Shown here in pieces: positions 25,950 through 34,909 of a stretch of DNA of 64,000 nt. The translations under genes and the position numbers were made by a program. Source of the stretch: an uncultured Trueperaceae bacterium (lineage in GTDB: Bacteria > Deinococcota > Deinococci > Deinococcales > Trueperaceae). The notes beneath the pieces are model-generated. The model was not told where the DNA came from and made no database searches. It saw nothing but the letters and a program-made list of their open reading frames with translations. The stretch is from assembly GCA_937873495.1 (NCBI GenBank), contig CALMXZ010000016.1, positions 1 through 64,000 on the forward strand, written 5' to 3'. Every line of letters starts with the position of its first letter. Within the stretch, counting starts at the first letter, position 1.

Positions 25950-26837
25950 TCACCCTGGGAACTGCCGTATGAAGTGATTAGCGATGTCAATCCTACGGGT
26001 GAACCAAACACCCGGCTGCGACGAGGCGTACGCGAGGAAGTCCTTAAGCGCCTTGGCACGCCCCGGACGACCGATGATTCGCAAATGGAGTCCTATCGAC
26101 ATCATCTTTGTCACCTTGTGGCTCTCAGCATACAGGTAGTCAAACGTGTCCTTAAGGTAATCGAAGAAACCGGTCTCATAGCCCGGTGAGTGCCAATAGT
26201 GTGTGTCATTCACATCCCCCGTGTACGGGACGACCAGGTGGCGGCGGCCGTTGACAGTAACGAAGTATGGGAGGTCGTCGTTGTATGCGTCGGAGTCATA
26301 CACAAACCCACCCTCCTCAACCAGCAGCTCCCTCGTGTTCACGCTGGGCGAGGTTCTGCAGTACCAACCAAGCGGGCGTTCGCCGACCAGGTCGGTGAAA
26401 GTGCGAATCGCGAGCTGAATACGCTCGCGCTCCTCCTCCCGAGTCATCCTGAAGTGCTCTTCCCAGCGATATCCGTGTGAGCAGATCTCATGGCCAGCCG
26501 CAACAATGGCTTTGGTGGCCGCGGGATTTCGTTCCAAAGCAACGGCACAGGCCCCGAATGTCACCGGCACCCGAAGCGAGTCGAACATCTCCAGCAGGCG
26601 CCATACGCCCACACGTGTACCGTACTCGAACATGGATTCGTTGGCCAAGTGCCTGATGCCTTGGGGGAACGGATCGAGCCCCCACTCAGCCAGGTCTTCC
26701 TGCCTGTCGTCACCGAACACTAGGCTGTATTCGGAACCCTCTTCGAAGTTGACGACGACATTGATTGCCAGCCTTTGACCGTCGGGCCAAGTGAAATCTG
26801 GTACCAAACCGCCATAGCCCACATAGTCTCTTTGCAT
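25950..26837 (-). CDS. PuuE-type polysaccharide-deacetylase-fold amidohydrolase (allantoinase-like)
   Basis: A 295-residue cytosolic NodB-fold protein of the PuuE/allantoinase-like group. It begins with a TWPDGQRLAINVVVNFEEGSE segment in which the classic TFDDG is replaced by NFEEG, as in PuuE. It also has an EICSHGYRWEEH motif, RP.GWYCRTSPS and a C-terminal MSIGLH metal-ligand His region. Relatives hydrolyse cyclic amides such as allantoin, or remove acyl groups from small molecules. The ATG at 26837 follows AAGGGGCGGG. It is the first gene of the short divergent operon with iclR. It probably opens or deacylates the compound brought in by the neighbouring transporter; the substrate is unknown. 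Confidence 0.8.
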   Translation of the reverse strand: MQRDYVGYGGLVPDFTWPDGQRLAINVVVNFEEGSEYSLVFGDDRQEDLAEWGLDPFPQGIRHLANESMFEYGTRVGVWRLLEMFDSLRVPVTFGACAVALERNPAATKAIVAAGHEICSHGYRWEEHFRMTREEERERIQLAIRTFTDLVGERPLGWYCRTSPSVNTRELLVEEGGFVYDSDAYNDDLPYFVTVNGRRHLVVPYTGDVNDTHYWHSPGYETGFFDYLKDTFDYLYAESHKVTKMMSIGLHLRIIGRPGRAKALKDFLAYASSQPGVWFTRRIDIANHFIRQFPG

Positions 26838-26942
26838 TGACCCGCCCCTTCTCCAAGATCTAGTCACCATCTGATACGAGATTTCGGGCCGAGTGGGCAT
26901 CCGATGGCGCGCTGCAAGCACAGAGTCGGCCCGGCATCAGCG

Positions 26943-26971
26943 ACAATACACGTTTCCGAGCACGCGCTCAA
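26943..26971 (-). promoter_or_regulatory. Promoter of the deacetylase-iclR operon
   Basis: On the minus strand, TTGAGC (26971-26966) and TATTGT (26948-26943) are separated by exactly 17 bases. It is back to back with the plus-strand promoter, the two -35 boxes being only 6 bases apart, so one regulator could control both. Confidence 0.6.
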
Positions 26972-26977
26972 TGCCAC

Positions 26978-27006
26978 TTGACACCCACGCTAGAAGCTCG
27001 TAACGT
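26978..27006 (+). promoter_or_regulatory. Promoter of the importer-tldD operon
   Basis: A consensus TTGACA (26978-26983) and TAACGT (27001-27006) are separated by 17 bases. The implied leader is about 130 bases long. The AACGTT palindrome overlapping the -10 box is a possible operator. Confidence 0.65.
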
Positions 27007-27144
27007 TCTATCAAGTTGAAATCCTGTTTCATCCGGCGCTGGTCGATGGGCAGTCGAAGTTCACTAGGCGCTGGTGAGACGTAAGGAGTGTCTTCGGCCG
27101 CAAGCGATTCAACTCAATCAATGGTGACCCCCAAGGAGTGACTG

Positions 27145-28644
27145 ATGCTCAAGTTCGTTCGTATATGGCTGGTACTCGTTGGTCTCGCAGCGAGCCTCGG
27201 CTTCGCCCAGAACCAGCTGGTGGTGGTACAAGGCACCGAACCACAGACGCTCGACCTGCAGTTCATCAACGCTCAGGTAGTTGTCAACATCGTCGATCAC
27301 ATCTCCGAGACACTCATCGACTACGACGAGCACATGACGCTCCTACCTCGACTTGCCACCTCGTGGGAGCAGCTCGAGCCGGACGTTTGGCGATTCCACC
27401 TACGCGAGAACGTCAAGTTTACAAACGGCGAGCCCTTCGACGCCTCACAGGTCGCGTTCAGCCTCGAGCGGGTCATGAACCCGACGAGCGGCTCCATGCG
27501 CCAGGGGCAGACTCGCTATATCGTCAAGATCGAGACCGTCGACGATCACACTATCGACATACACACGAACGGGGCCATACCGCTGTTCGACCAGTACATC
27601 GCCTCCTTCCCCATCGTCCCGCGTGGGTACGTCACCGAGGTGGGGGACGCCGAGTTCGCACTTCGGCCCGTCGGCACTGGTCCGTTCCAGCTCCAAGAGT
27701 GGGTGAAGGACGACCACATCACCCTCGTGCGCAACCCGAACTTCTGGGGTGAAGCACCGGCCCTCGACAGCATCGTCTTCCGCAGCGTTCCCGATACTGC
27801 AGCGCGCGTCGCCACGTTCCTGGCGGGCGAAGCGGACGTGGTCACCGACCTGCCCCCCACCGCCGTACCCCAGATTCAGTCCAGGTCCGGCCTGCAAGTG
27901 CACAGCCTGCCAAGCATGCGCATCATCTTCCTCTTGTTCAACACCGGCATCGAGTCCCCGGTTCAGAACAGGCTCGTACGCCAGGCCTTGAACTACGCGG
28001 TCGATAAGGAGGTGATTGTCGACTTCATCCTCGACGGCTACGGCAAGGTCCTAGATGGACAGGTGGTCAGCCAAGAGTACTGGGGCTACGACCCTGACAC
28101 GGCAGCGTATCCGTACGACCCCGAGAAGGCTCGCGAGTTGCTCGCCGAGGCTGGGTATCCAGACGGCTTCCACCTTAGGATCGTCTCCCCGCGCGGCCGG
28201 TACATGCTTGATGCCGAGATTGCGCAGGCCGTCGCCGGACAGTTGAGGGAAATCGGCATCGACACCGAAGTCAGCACGCTCGAATGGGGCGTCTTCTCAG
28301 ACGAGCAGTACTCCAAGCAGGGTGGACCCGTCTTTCTCCTGGGGTACCTAACCGATCCTGATGCCGCCAGCATGCTGTCGGTGTTCCGCTCCGACCACCC
28401 CAACGCGCAACATGCAGACGCTACACTAGACGGCCTCATCGACCAGGCGATCGCCGAGCAGGACGCCGATCGACGTCGCGAGCTGATTCATGAGGCCATC
28501 GCCTACTTCAAGGAAGACGCGCCGGTTATCTTCCTGCATCAGCAGGCAATCCTAACCGGGGTCAGCGATAGGGTCAGCGGCTTCACCATATTCCCCAACG
28601 GCCGCGTCAATGTAGCTAACGTCAGCATCGTAGACGGCAGGTAG
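27145..28644 (+). CDS. ABC importer substrate-binding protein, peptide/nickel (SBP_5) family
   Basis: A 499-residue periplasmic binding protein with a classic signal peptide cleaved near GFAQ. It has the family features: TEPQTLDLQF, SWEQLEPDVWRFHLRENVKFTNGEPFDA, then RQALNYAVDKE and a YDPEKARELLAEAGYPDG segment. AAGGAG lies just before the ATG. It opens an operon with TldD, TldE and two DppB/DppC-type permeases, so peptides or peptide-derived molecules are the likely cargo. A strong hairpin follows the stop and would favour higher expression of this gene than of those downstream. Confidence 0.92.
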   Translation: MLKFVRIWLVLVGLAASLGFAQNQLVVVQGTEPQTLDLQFINAQVVVNIVDHISETLIDYDEHMTLLPRLATSWEQLEPDVWRFHLRENVKFTNGEPFDASQVAFSLERVMNPTSGSMRQGQTRYIVKIETVDDHTIDIHTNGAIPLFDQYIASFPIVPRGYVTEVGDAEFALRPVGTGPFQLQEWVKDDHITLVRNPNFWGEAPALDSIVFRSVPDTAARVATFLAGEADVVTDLPPTAVPQIQSRSGLQVHSLPSMRIIFLLFNTGIESPVQNRLVRQALNYAVDKEVIVDFILDGYGKVLDGQVVSQEYWGYDPDTAAYPYDPEKARELLAEAGYPDGFHLRIVSPRGRYMLDAEIAQAVAGQLREIGIDTEVSTLEWGVFSDEQYSKQGGPVFLLGYLTDPDAASMLSVFRSDHPNAQHADATLDGLIDQAIAEQDADRRRELIHEAIAYFKEDAPVIFLHQQAILTGVSDRVSGFTIFPNGRVNVANVSIVDGR

Positions 28645-28663
28645 CCGGCCCGACGCGAAGCAC

Positions 28664-28709
28664 CCTGGACCGCGGGTCACATCACGGCCTTAGCCAACCG
28701 CGGTCCAGG
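28664..28709 (+). terminator. Intercistronic hairpin after the first binding-protein gene
   Basis: A perfect 12-bp inverted repeat, CCTGGACCGCGG (28664-28675) and CCGCGGTCCAGG (28698-28709), has a 22-base loop. There is no U-tract, so it is more likely to block 3' decay or attenuate than to terminate fully. Confidence 0.6.
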
Positions 28710-28746
28710 TTCGACTCACACATCACGCGCACTTGGAGGTTAGTTG

Positions 28747-30183
28747 GTGTTCGACTCAGCTCAAGCCGCACTCGACCGCGCCCGGTCGCTCGGCGCGGAG
28801 TACGGCGAGGCGCGGTGGATGGAGACACGGGAACAGATCATCTCCGCCACGAACGGCAAGGTCGATGTGACTGAAAGCCACTCGGCTGGACTCGGCGTCA
28901 GGGTCTTGGTGGAAGGCCACTGGGGATTCGCGTCCCACGATCTCCTGAACCTCGATCCGACAGAAGTCGCAGAGCGAGCAGTACTGCTCGCTCGTGTGGA
29001 GGCGCGCGCCTCCAGGTTAGCGGAACTCTCCCCTCTCTCAACACGGGATGAGACGTATACCACCCACTGCGACGTCGACCCGTTCGACGTCCCGCTACCA
29101 CAGAAGACCGAACTCCTGGAGTCGATCCATAGAACCATGCTCGAGCGGTCGAGCTACGTGGTGGAGACGAGCCAACGCTTCGAATGCAGGCGTGAGCAAA
29201 CGCTCCTCCTAACAAGCGCAGGGACGAGCATCAGACAAACGGTCACGTTGACGGGCTTCAACTTCGGCGTCACGGTCGAGAAGGACGGCAAGCAGGCGGA
29301 TCGCTATTTTCCTTATCACAACGGCCATTACGCGGCTGGCGGTTTCGAGGTCATCGACCGCATGCAACCTATCGCAGCCGCCAGTCGCTGCGTAGATGAA
29401 GCTCTCGACCTGCTCTCGGCAGTACCGCTCCAGGAGGAAACCACCACGGTGATCCTCGACCCGACTATGGTCGGCACGGTTCTGCACGAGACCCTTGGTC
29501 ATCCCATCGAGTTGGACCGAGTGCTGGGAGACGAGAGCGACAATTTCGGCAGCAGCTTCCTGAAACAACGACATATGGGGCGGTTTACGTACGCCTCCCC
29601 CATCGTCAATGTGGTAGCGGACGGGACGCTCCCCGGCGGCGTGGGCTCTTACGGGTTCGACCACGAAGGCGTACCGGCTCAACGCGTCCAAATCGTGAAG
29701 GACGGTGTGTTCCAAGGGTTCCTGAGTTCGCGAGAGTCTGGACACTCCATCGGCGAGCAGAGCAACGGCTCAGCCAGGGCCAGTAGCTGGAACCGCATCC
29801 CAATGGTACGCATCACCAACCTCTTACTGGAGCCGGGCGATTCGTCGCTGGAGCGGATGATCGCCGAGACGCAAAGCGGGATCTACATAGAGACGTGGAA
29901 GGCGACCGACATCGATGACAAGCGGCTGAGCTTCAGCTTCATGGGAGAGCGTGGCTGGAGAATCCGGGATGGCAAGCTCACCGAACTCGTGAAGCATCCT
30001 GTCATCTACGGCGAGACGCCAACGTTCTGGAACACCTGCACCGCAATAGGCAATGCTTCCGAGTCGTTCCTGACGGGCATCCTGGGCTGCGGCAAGGGCC
30101 TGCCGTGGCAGTTCGTCGCCACCGGCCAAGGCGGTCCTCCGGCGCGGTTCGATGGCGTCAGGGTCGGGGGCGGACTCAGATGA
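28747..30183 (+). CDS. tldD: TldD-family metalloprotease
   Basis: A protein of about 478 residues. It carries the TldD zinc motif HETLGHPIELD (HExxxH type), a downstream GSYGFDHEGVPAQ segment, SSRESG and a GGPPARFDGVRVGGG C-terminus typical of the family. TldD pairs with TldE to form a protease that cuts unfolded or modified peptides; known jobs include processing microcin B17 and PqqA-like peptides. GGAGG precedes the start; GTG 28747 is preferred, TTG 28744 is possible. It sits between a peptide-type binding protein and its permeases, which suggests that it degrades the imported peptide. It overlaps tldE by 4 bases. Confidence 0.9.
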   Translation: MFDSAQAALDRARSLGAEYGEARWMETREQIISATNGKVDVTESHSAGLGVRVLVEGHWGFASHDLLNLDPTEVAERAVLLARVEARASRLAELSPLSTRDETYTTHCDVDPFDVPLPQKTELLESIHRTMLERSSYVVETSQRFECRREQTLLLTSAGTSIRQTVTLTGFNFGVTVEKDGKQADRYFPYHNGHYAAGGFEVIDRMQPIAAASRCVDEALDLLSAVPLQEETTTVILDPTMVGTVLHETLGHPIELDRVLGDESDNFGSSFLKQRHMGRFTYASPIVNVVADGTLPGGVGSYGFDHEGVPAQRVQIVKDGVFQGFLSSRESGHSIGEQSNGSARASSWNRIPMVRITNLLLEPGDSSLERMIAETQSGIYIETWKATDIDDKRLSFSFMGERGWRIRDGKLTELVKHPVIYGETPTFWNTCTAIGNASESFLTGILGCGKGLPWQFVATGQGGPPARFDGVRVGGGLR

Positions 30184-31604
30184 ACGGATTAGGTGCAATG
30201 AGAGAGCAGGCGGGCATAGCCAGCGAGGCGGTGGCACGCACGATAGCGATGAGCCCAGCCGATGCGACCTCCGCAACCGTCTTCTGCGAGCAAACGAGCC
30301 TAACCCGTATGGCTGGACTGAGTGTTCATCAGCATGTGTCCGAGGTCACGCGGCGCATCTACGTGAGGACCGTGTGGGAAGGACGCGAAGCCCACACGCA
30401 CGGGGACGATCTCACTGAAGCCGGGATCAAGCGTCTACTCCGGACGAGCGAGGCGGTTGCAGCCAGAGGTCGGAAGGCGACACTGCAAGATGATCTGGAG
30501 ACGTCTCGCGAGAGGAGTTCGACGGCGGCAGGCGCAACAGGAGCGGCGGTGAGTGAACAAGCCGCTGCCGACATCGCTGGCCTCTCCGACCGCGATAGGA
30601 CTCTGATGCTCCTGCAGATGCGGGATGTTTTCCGAAGATCCGGGACGAACGGCGCTGGCAACATCAAGCAGCAGTTGGCGACCTTGGCATACGGTGACAG
30701 CACAGGCACGCGGCGAGTCGCTAACTTCCCTAACCTCAGCGTCATAGCGGTGGCACTCGAACCGGCAGCCAACGCGTCCGGTTACCAGTGTTGGGCAGGC
30801 AGCGATCTTCAGGCTCTCGACATCCAGGCGATGGCCAGGAAAGCGGCAATCCGTTGCCTCCTCGGCAGGCACCCGAAGCCATTCGAGCCCGTCGCGTGGC
30901 CCGTCATCCTGGAGCCCGCTGCCGTCGCCCAGCTCTTGTTCCACCTCAACTTCCGGAGTCTTGGTCTGTTCGGTGCGAGCTCTGCGATCAGGAAACAGAA
31001 CATCGTCTACGACCACATCGGAGAATCGCTGACGTCGAAGATGGTTACGCTGACCGACGATACCTACGCTCCAGGTATGATCCGCGTCCCGTTCGACTAT
31101 GAAGGGCAAGACCGCGTCCACCTACCGATCGTTGAAGCTGGCGTCGCCCGGGGCATCGCGCACGACCTCTCCACGGCACGCGCTCTCGGCGCCACTTCGA
31201 CCGGACACGCGCTACCGAAGGGAGCGGGGACAGGGCCCACTCCGCAACACATTGTCATGGCAGCCGGTGACACACCCGCGGCTGACATCATCGCCACCAC
31301 AGAGCGCGGGATCCTGGTAAGCAGACTGCACGGTTTCGTCTCCCCGCTATCGGGCAAGCAGGGATTCTTGTCCGGTACGACGCGGGATGGCGTTTTCCTT
31401 GTGGAGAACGGCAAGATCACAACACCGATCCGCAATCTAAGGTGGCGCGACCGGATATTCGAAGCGTTCGGCAGAATCGATGCCGTTTCAATGGAACGGG
31501 AAATGCACTTCACGGACGAGCTGCCATTCCCGACGCAGACCTTGGTCCCGACAGTCCGCCTTAGCCGCTTCAATTTCGTCGACACGCAACGTTGGACGGA
31601 GTGA
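30180..31604 (+). CDS. TldE/PmbA-family protein, partner of TldD
   Basis: A 474-residue homologue of TldE/PmbA, the non-catalytic partner of TldD. It shares the fold but lacks the HExxH motif. Family segments are visible in the C-terminal third: TPQHIVMAAGDTP, TERGILVSRLHGFVSPLSGKQG and TTRDGVFLVENGKI, then RNLRWRDRIFEAFG. The start ATG at 30180 overlaps the TldD stop (ATGA), indicating coupled translation. Longer upstream frames run inside tldD and are rejected. With TldD it should form the dimeric or higher-order peptidase of this operon. Confidence 0.88.
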   Translation: MNGLGAMREQAGIASEAVARTIAMSPADATSATVFCEQTSLTRMAGLSVHQHVSEVTRRIYVRTVWEGREAHTHGDDLTEAGIKRLLRTSEAVAARGRKATLQDDLETSRERSSTAAGATGAAVSEQAAADIAGLSDRDRTLMLLQMRDVFRRSGTNGAGNIKQQLATLAYGDSTGTRRVANFPNLSVIAVALEPAANASGYQCWAGSDLQALDIQAMARKAAIRCLLGRHPKPFEPVAWPVILEPAAVAQLLFHLNFRSLGLFGASSAIRKQNIVYDHIGESLTSKMVTLTDDTYAPGMIRVPFDYEGQDRVHLPIVEAGVARGIAHDLSTARALGATSTGHALPKGAGTGPTPQHIVMAAGDTPAADIIATTERGILVSRLHGFVSPLSGKQGFLSGTTRDGVFLVENGKITTPIRNLRWRDRIFEAFGRIDAVSMEREMHFTDELPFPTQTLVPTVRLSRFNFVDTQRWTE

Positions 31605-31666
31605 GCCAGTTGCACACAGACGACCCCAATACCGTCTCGCATGATCGAGACGATTGATCGGCGGTC

Positions 31667-32590
31667 GTGTTGATCGACTTCTTCGCAAGACGCATTGTGC
31701 AGTCCGTGCTCGTCCTGCTCGGGGTGGCGACCGTCGTGTTCGGCCTCATGCACTTGAGCGGGGACCCGGTTCGCCTGCTGGCTCCCATAGACACGACGAG
31801 CGAGGAGCTGGCCACTCTGCGCAAAGCGTACGGTCTGGACCGACCGCTCGTCGTCCAGTACTGGGACTTCCTGACCTCCGCAGCGCGAGGCGACTTCGGC
31901 ACGTCGCTTCGTAGCCGCCAGGACGCTCTACAGCTCGTGTTCGAGCGCCTCCCGGCGACACTGTACCTTTCGCTGGCCTCGCTCGGTATCGCTTTGCTTA
32001 CCGCAATCCCTCTCGGAGTAATCGCGGCCTTGAACCACAACACGTGGCGGGACCGCCTCGTCATGGGCGTTGCGCTGATCGGCCAGAGCATGCCGGTGTT
32101 CTGGTTGGGGATCCTCCTGATCATGGTGTTCGCCGTATGGCTGAATGTGCTGCCGGCAACAGGTACACGAGACGGCTGGCGCAGTTACGTGCTACCTGCG
32201 GTCACGCTTGGCCTCTACTCGATGGCCCGCACAGCAAGGTTTCTGCGAACAGAACTGCTCGACTCGCTCGGGCAGGACTACATTCGAACCGCCAAGGCGA
32301 AAGGCGCACGGCCAGCACGCGTGATTTGGCGCCACGCGCTCAGGAACGCGCTCATCCCTGTAGTCACGCTCATCGGCCTCGACCTCGCGGCTCTGCTCGC
32401 CGGTTCGGTTATCACCGAGACGATTTTCGCGTGGCCTGGGGTCGGTCGGCTCGCGATAAATGCCATCTACAACCGCGACTTCCCCGTGCTGCAAGCGTCA
32501 GTGATGGTCGTATCCACCATCTATGTGGTAGTCAACTTGATCGTCGATCTGCTTTACGGCGTGCTCGACCCCAGGATCGAGGTCACCTGA
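31667..32590 (+). CDS. ABC importer permease, DppB type
   Basis: A 307-residue inner-membrane permease with about six TM segments. It has the DppB-type N-terminus (RRIVQSVLVLLGVATVVFGLMHLSGDP) and the cytoplasmic EAA-type loop DYIRTAKAKGARPARVIWRHALRNALIP. The GTG start has a weak ribosome-binding site, and a TTG lies one codon later. Its stop overlaps the start of the DppC-type gene (TGATG). No ATPase gene accompanies the pair, so the ATP-binding subunits must come from elsewhere in the genome. Confidence 0.93.
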   Translation: MLIDFFARRIVQSVLVLLGVATVVFGLMHLSGDPVRLLAPIDTTSEELATLRKAYGLDRPLVVQYWDFLTSAARGDFGTSLRSRQDALQLVFERLPATLYLSLASLGIALLTAIPLGVIAALNHNTWRDRLVMGVALIGQSMPVFWLGILLIMVFAVWLNVLPATGTRDGWRSYVLPAVTLGLYSMARTARFLRTELLDSLGQDYIRTAKAKGARPARVIWRHALRNALIPVVTLIGLDLAALLAGSVITETIFAWPGVGRLAINAIYNRDFPVLQASVMVVSTIYVVVNLIVDLLYGVLDPRIEVT

Positions 32591-33420
32591 TGAGGGCGCT
32601 CCGTGGGGCCGACTGGTTAGTCAGGGCGTTCATCGTCGTGATCTTGGTCTTCGTCGTGTGCGCGGTGTTCGCGCCCCTCATTGCACCGTACCAGCCGGAC
32701 GCCCAGAACATCCGAATGCGGCTGTTGCCGCCTCTGAGCGCGGGTCACTGGCTTGGCACCGACCAACTAGGGCGAGACATTCTGTCCCGGATCGTCTTCG
32801 GGGCCCGCGTTTCCATGAAGATAGGGGCGTTGGCCGTCGCGCTGGCGTCGTTCGTGGGAGTCACGCTTGGTCTTTTGGCCGGCTACTTCGGCAAGCGAGC
32901 GGATGACATCATCTCATGGCTCGTCAACGTTCAGCTCTCGGTACCGTTCATCCTCCTCGCCATCTCCGTTGTCGCCGTACTTGGGCCGAGCGAGACGAAC
33001 CTAGTGATCGTTCTCGCGCTCGGGAGCTGGGCCAGTTATGCGAGAGTCATCAGGTCAAAGACGCTGAGCCTACGGAACCGGGAGCACATCGAGGCTGCGC
33101 GGGCACTTGGCTCGCGTACGGGCCGAATCCTGGTCCTGCACCTCCTGCCCAACATGCTGTCCGCCATAGTGGTGCTCTCCAGCTTTGAATTCGCCAAGAC
33201 CGTCATCGCCGAGGCCGCGCTCAGCTTCCTTGGCCTGGCCCCGAGTTCGCCGCGCTACTCCTCATGGGGGATCATGCTCGCGGAAGGGAAAGACTACCTC
33301 GCCGCGGGATGGTGGGTGGCTACCGTTCCTGGCCTAACCATCATGCTCCTAGTCCTCGCGACCAACGTCGTGGGGGACTGGTCTCGCGACCGGTTCGATC
33401 CCAGGGGAACCCGCCAATAG
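32590..33420 (+). CDS. ABC importer permease, DppC type
   Basis: A 276-residue permease, the partner of the preceding DppB-type protein. One N-terminal TM segment (FIVVILVFVVCAVFAPLIAPY) is followed by HWLGTDQLGRDILSRIVFGAR, the DppC hallmark, and the EAA loop HIEAARALGSRTGRILVLHLLPN. The ATG at 32590 overlaps the upstream stop. The frame is open much further upstream, but that part lies antiparallel in reading within the DppB gene and is not used. Confidence 0.93.
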   Translation: MRALRGADWLVRAFIVVILVFVVCAVFAPLIAPYQPDAQNIRMRLLPPLSAGHWLGTDQLGRDILSRIVFGARVSMKIGALAVALASFVGVTLGLLAGYFGKRADDIISWLVNVQLSVPFILLAISVVAVLGPSETNLVIVLALGSWASYARVIRSKTLSLRNREHIEAARALGSRTGRILVLHLLPNMLSAIVVLSSFEFAKTVIAEAALSFLGLAPSSPRYSSWGIMLAEGKDYLAAGWWVATVPGLTIMLLVLATNVVGDWSRDRFDPRGTRQ

Positions 33421-33433
33421 GAAGGACCATGGA

Positions 33434-34825
33434 ATGGCCACGTTGACAATCGCCTTACCTAGGCTCGAACTTGTCCATCCGAGCTACACGGCCGATCAGC
33501 CCGATTTGCAGACCCTACTGTCGGTCCTGTACGAACCGCTCTTGCGGTGGGAGAACGGCCACGTCGCTCCGGCAGCAATAGCCAGCTGGACCGCGCAAGA
33601 TGAAGGCCGTAGGTGGGAGCTGGTTCTTCGTGACGAGCTCCGGTTCACGGACGGCTCCGCCTGCACGGCGCACGACGTGCGCGCCGCCATCCTGGCGCTT
33701 CGGGACGCGGACGGGCCGTTTGGCATGGGCGGCGTGTACGCGCAGTACCTGCATGAGTTCGAACTCGTCGTCACGTCCCCGACACGGCTTACCCTGGCGT
33801 CAGAGCACTTCGCGGCCGATTACTTCGACCTCTTTCCCGCCATCTACCTGTCCAAGCCGGACCCCAACGGAGGCAAGCCTCTCGGCACCACCGGTTACCG
33901 ACTCGAGGAATACGTACCTAGACAACACCTGATAGTGAGCCGGACGGAACCGAGCCCAGCTTCCGAGGTCACAAGCGTCACCTTCATAGAGGTCGGGTCG
34001 GTCGATGAGCGGTTGAACCTGCTCAAGTCACACCGGTGTGATATCGCGACGGGTCTCGAGGAGCTGCCGAAGCGGCGCCTCACCGACGCAGGGGTGAGCA
34101 CTAGGGAGGTCCCCAACACCCTCTCCGTGACGATGCTACTCAACGGCTTCCGGGGGCCCTTCTCGGACCAAAGGGCCAGAATCGCGCTCAACCACGCTAT
34201 CGACGTTAACGAGCTAATCGACACCGTATGGCCGGACCGGGCCATACCGGCGCATACGGTCGTGAGCCCATATCACTACGGTTTCTCTACTGGCCTCGAG
34301 AGACTCGCGTTCGACCCGGACAGGGCGTTACGGCTCTTCCAGCAAGCCGAGGTGCGTGTGCCCATTCGGTTCAGGGCACCTATGGAGACACCCGACCGCG
34401 CACCCGAGATCGGCCGGAACCTCGTCGATCAGCTGGCGCGCCTTGGGGTGCCAGCCGAACTTGAGCTCGAACCCGACAGACCGAAGTACGCCAGGGAGGT
34501 GAGTGAGAAGAGGATCGCAGACGGCGCCATCTTCGACTCCAGCCCACTCAGCACATTCCGAATCCTCGTCGAGAAGGTGAGAAGCGATCCGCCGGGGCTG
34601 TGGTGGCAGGGTGTCCGCGACATGGAGGCCGACCGCCTCATCGCCGCAGCCCGGGCCAGCCCGACCGGCCCCCAGCGCCTCTCAGCGTATCAATCGTGTC
34701 TCCGGCATCTGTCGGTGGCACCGCCGTGGCTTTACCTGTTCCACCCGATCAAAGTCATGGGCCTGAGACATACGGCCCTTCCTGCGAGCCTCAGCCATGC
34801 AGGCGTGCTGGTACTCGAACCGTGA
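33434..34825 (+). CDS. Signal-less SBP_5-like protein (cytosolic binding-protein homologue)
   Basis: A 463-residue homologue of peptide-type substrate-binding proteins without any signal peptide. The N-terminus MATLTIALPRLELVHPSYTA starts directly in the first beta strand. SBP_5 features are present: LLSVLYEPLLRW, WELVLRDELRFTDGSACTAHDV and ALNHAIDVNELI, then AFDPDRALRLFQQA. ATG 33434 follows the permease stop by 13 bases, with GGAAGGA upstream. A cytosolic protein of this fold may sense or buffer the imported ligand, as the C-terminal domain of SgrR does for sugars. A similar signal-less homologue lies at 45746-47179. A mis-annotated N-terminus is unlikely, as the upstream space is too short for a signal sequence. 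Confidence 0.85.
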   Translation: MATLTIALPRLELVHPSYTADQPDLQTLLSVLYEPLLRWENGHVAPAAIASWTAQDEGRRWELVLRDELRFTDGSACTAHDVRAAILALRDADGPFGMGGVYAQYLHEFELVVTSPTRLTLASEHFAADYFDLFPAIYLSKPDPNGGKPLGTTGYRLEEYVPRQHLIVSRTEPSPASEVTSVTFIEVGSVDERLNLLKSHRCDIATGLEELPKRRLTDAGVSTREVPNTLSVTMLLNGFRGPFSDQRARIALNHAIDVNELIDTVWPDRAIPAHTVVSPYHYGFSTGLERLAFDPDRALRLFQQAEVRVPIRFRAPMETPDRAPEIGRNLVDQLARLGVPAELELEPDRPKYAREVSEKRIADGAIFDSSPLSTFRILVEKVRSDPPGLWWQGVRDMEADRLIAAARASPTGPQRLSAYQSCLRHLSVAPPWLYLFHPIKVMGLRHTALPASLSHAGVLVLEP

Positions 34826-34909
34826 ACACCACCCTCTACTCAGATGTTGCCGGGACCGAACCCGCGCTTCAACCCACAGCTAGCCGCCTCAAGAAAGGAC
34901 CGCGTTTAC

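Noticed and set aside
32044-32589. A longer DppC-type frame starting inside the DppB-type gene
   Set aside because: The ATG at 32590 overlaps the DppB stop and gives the standard DppC length. The upstream extension is Arg/His-rich out-of-frame sequence.
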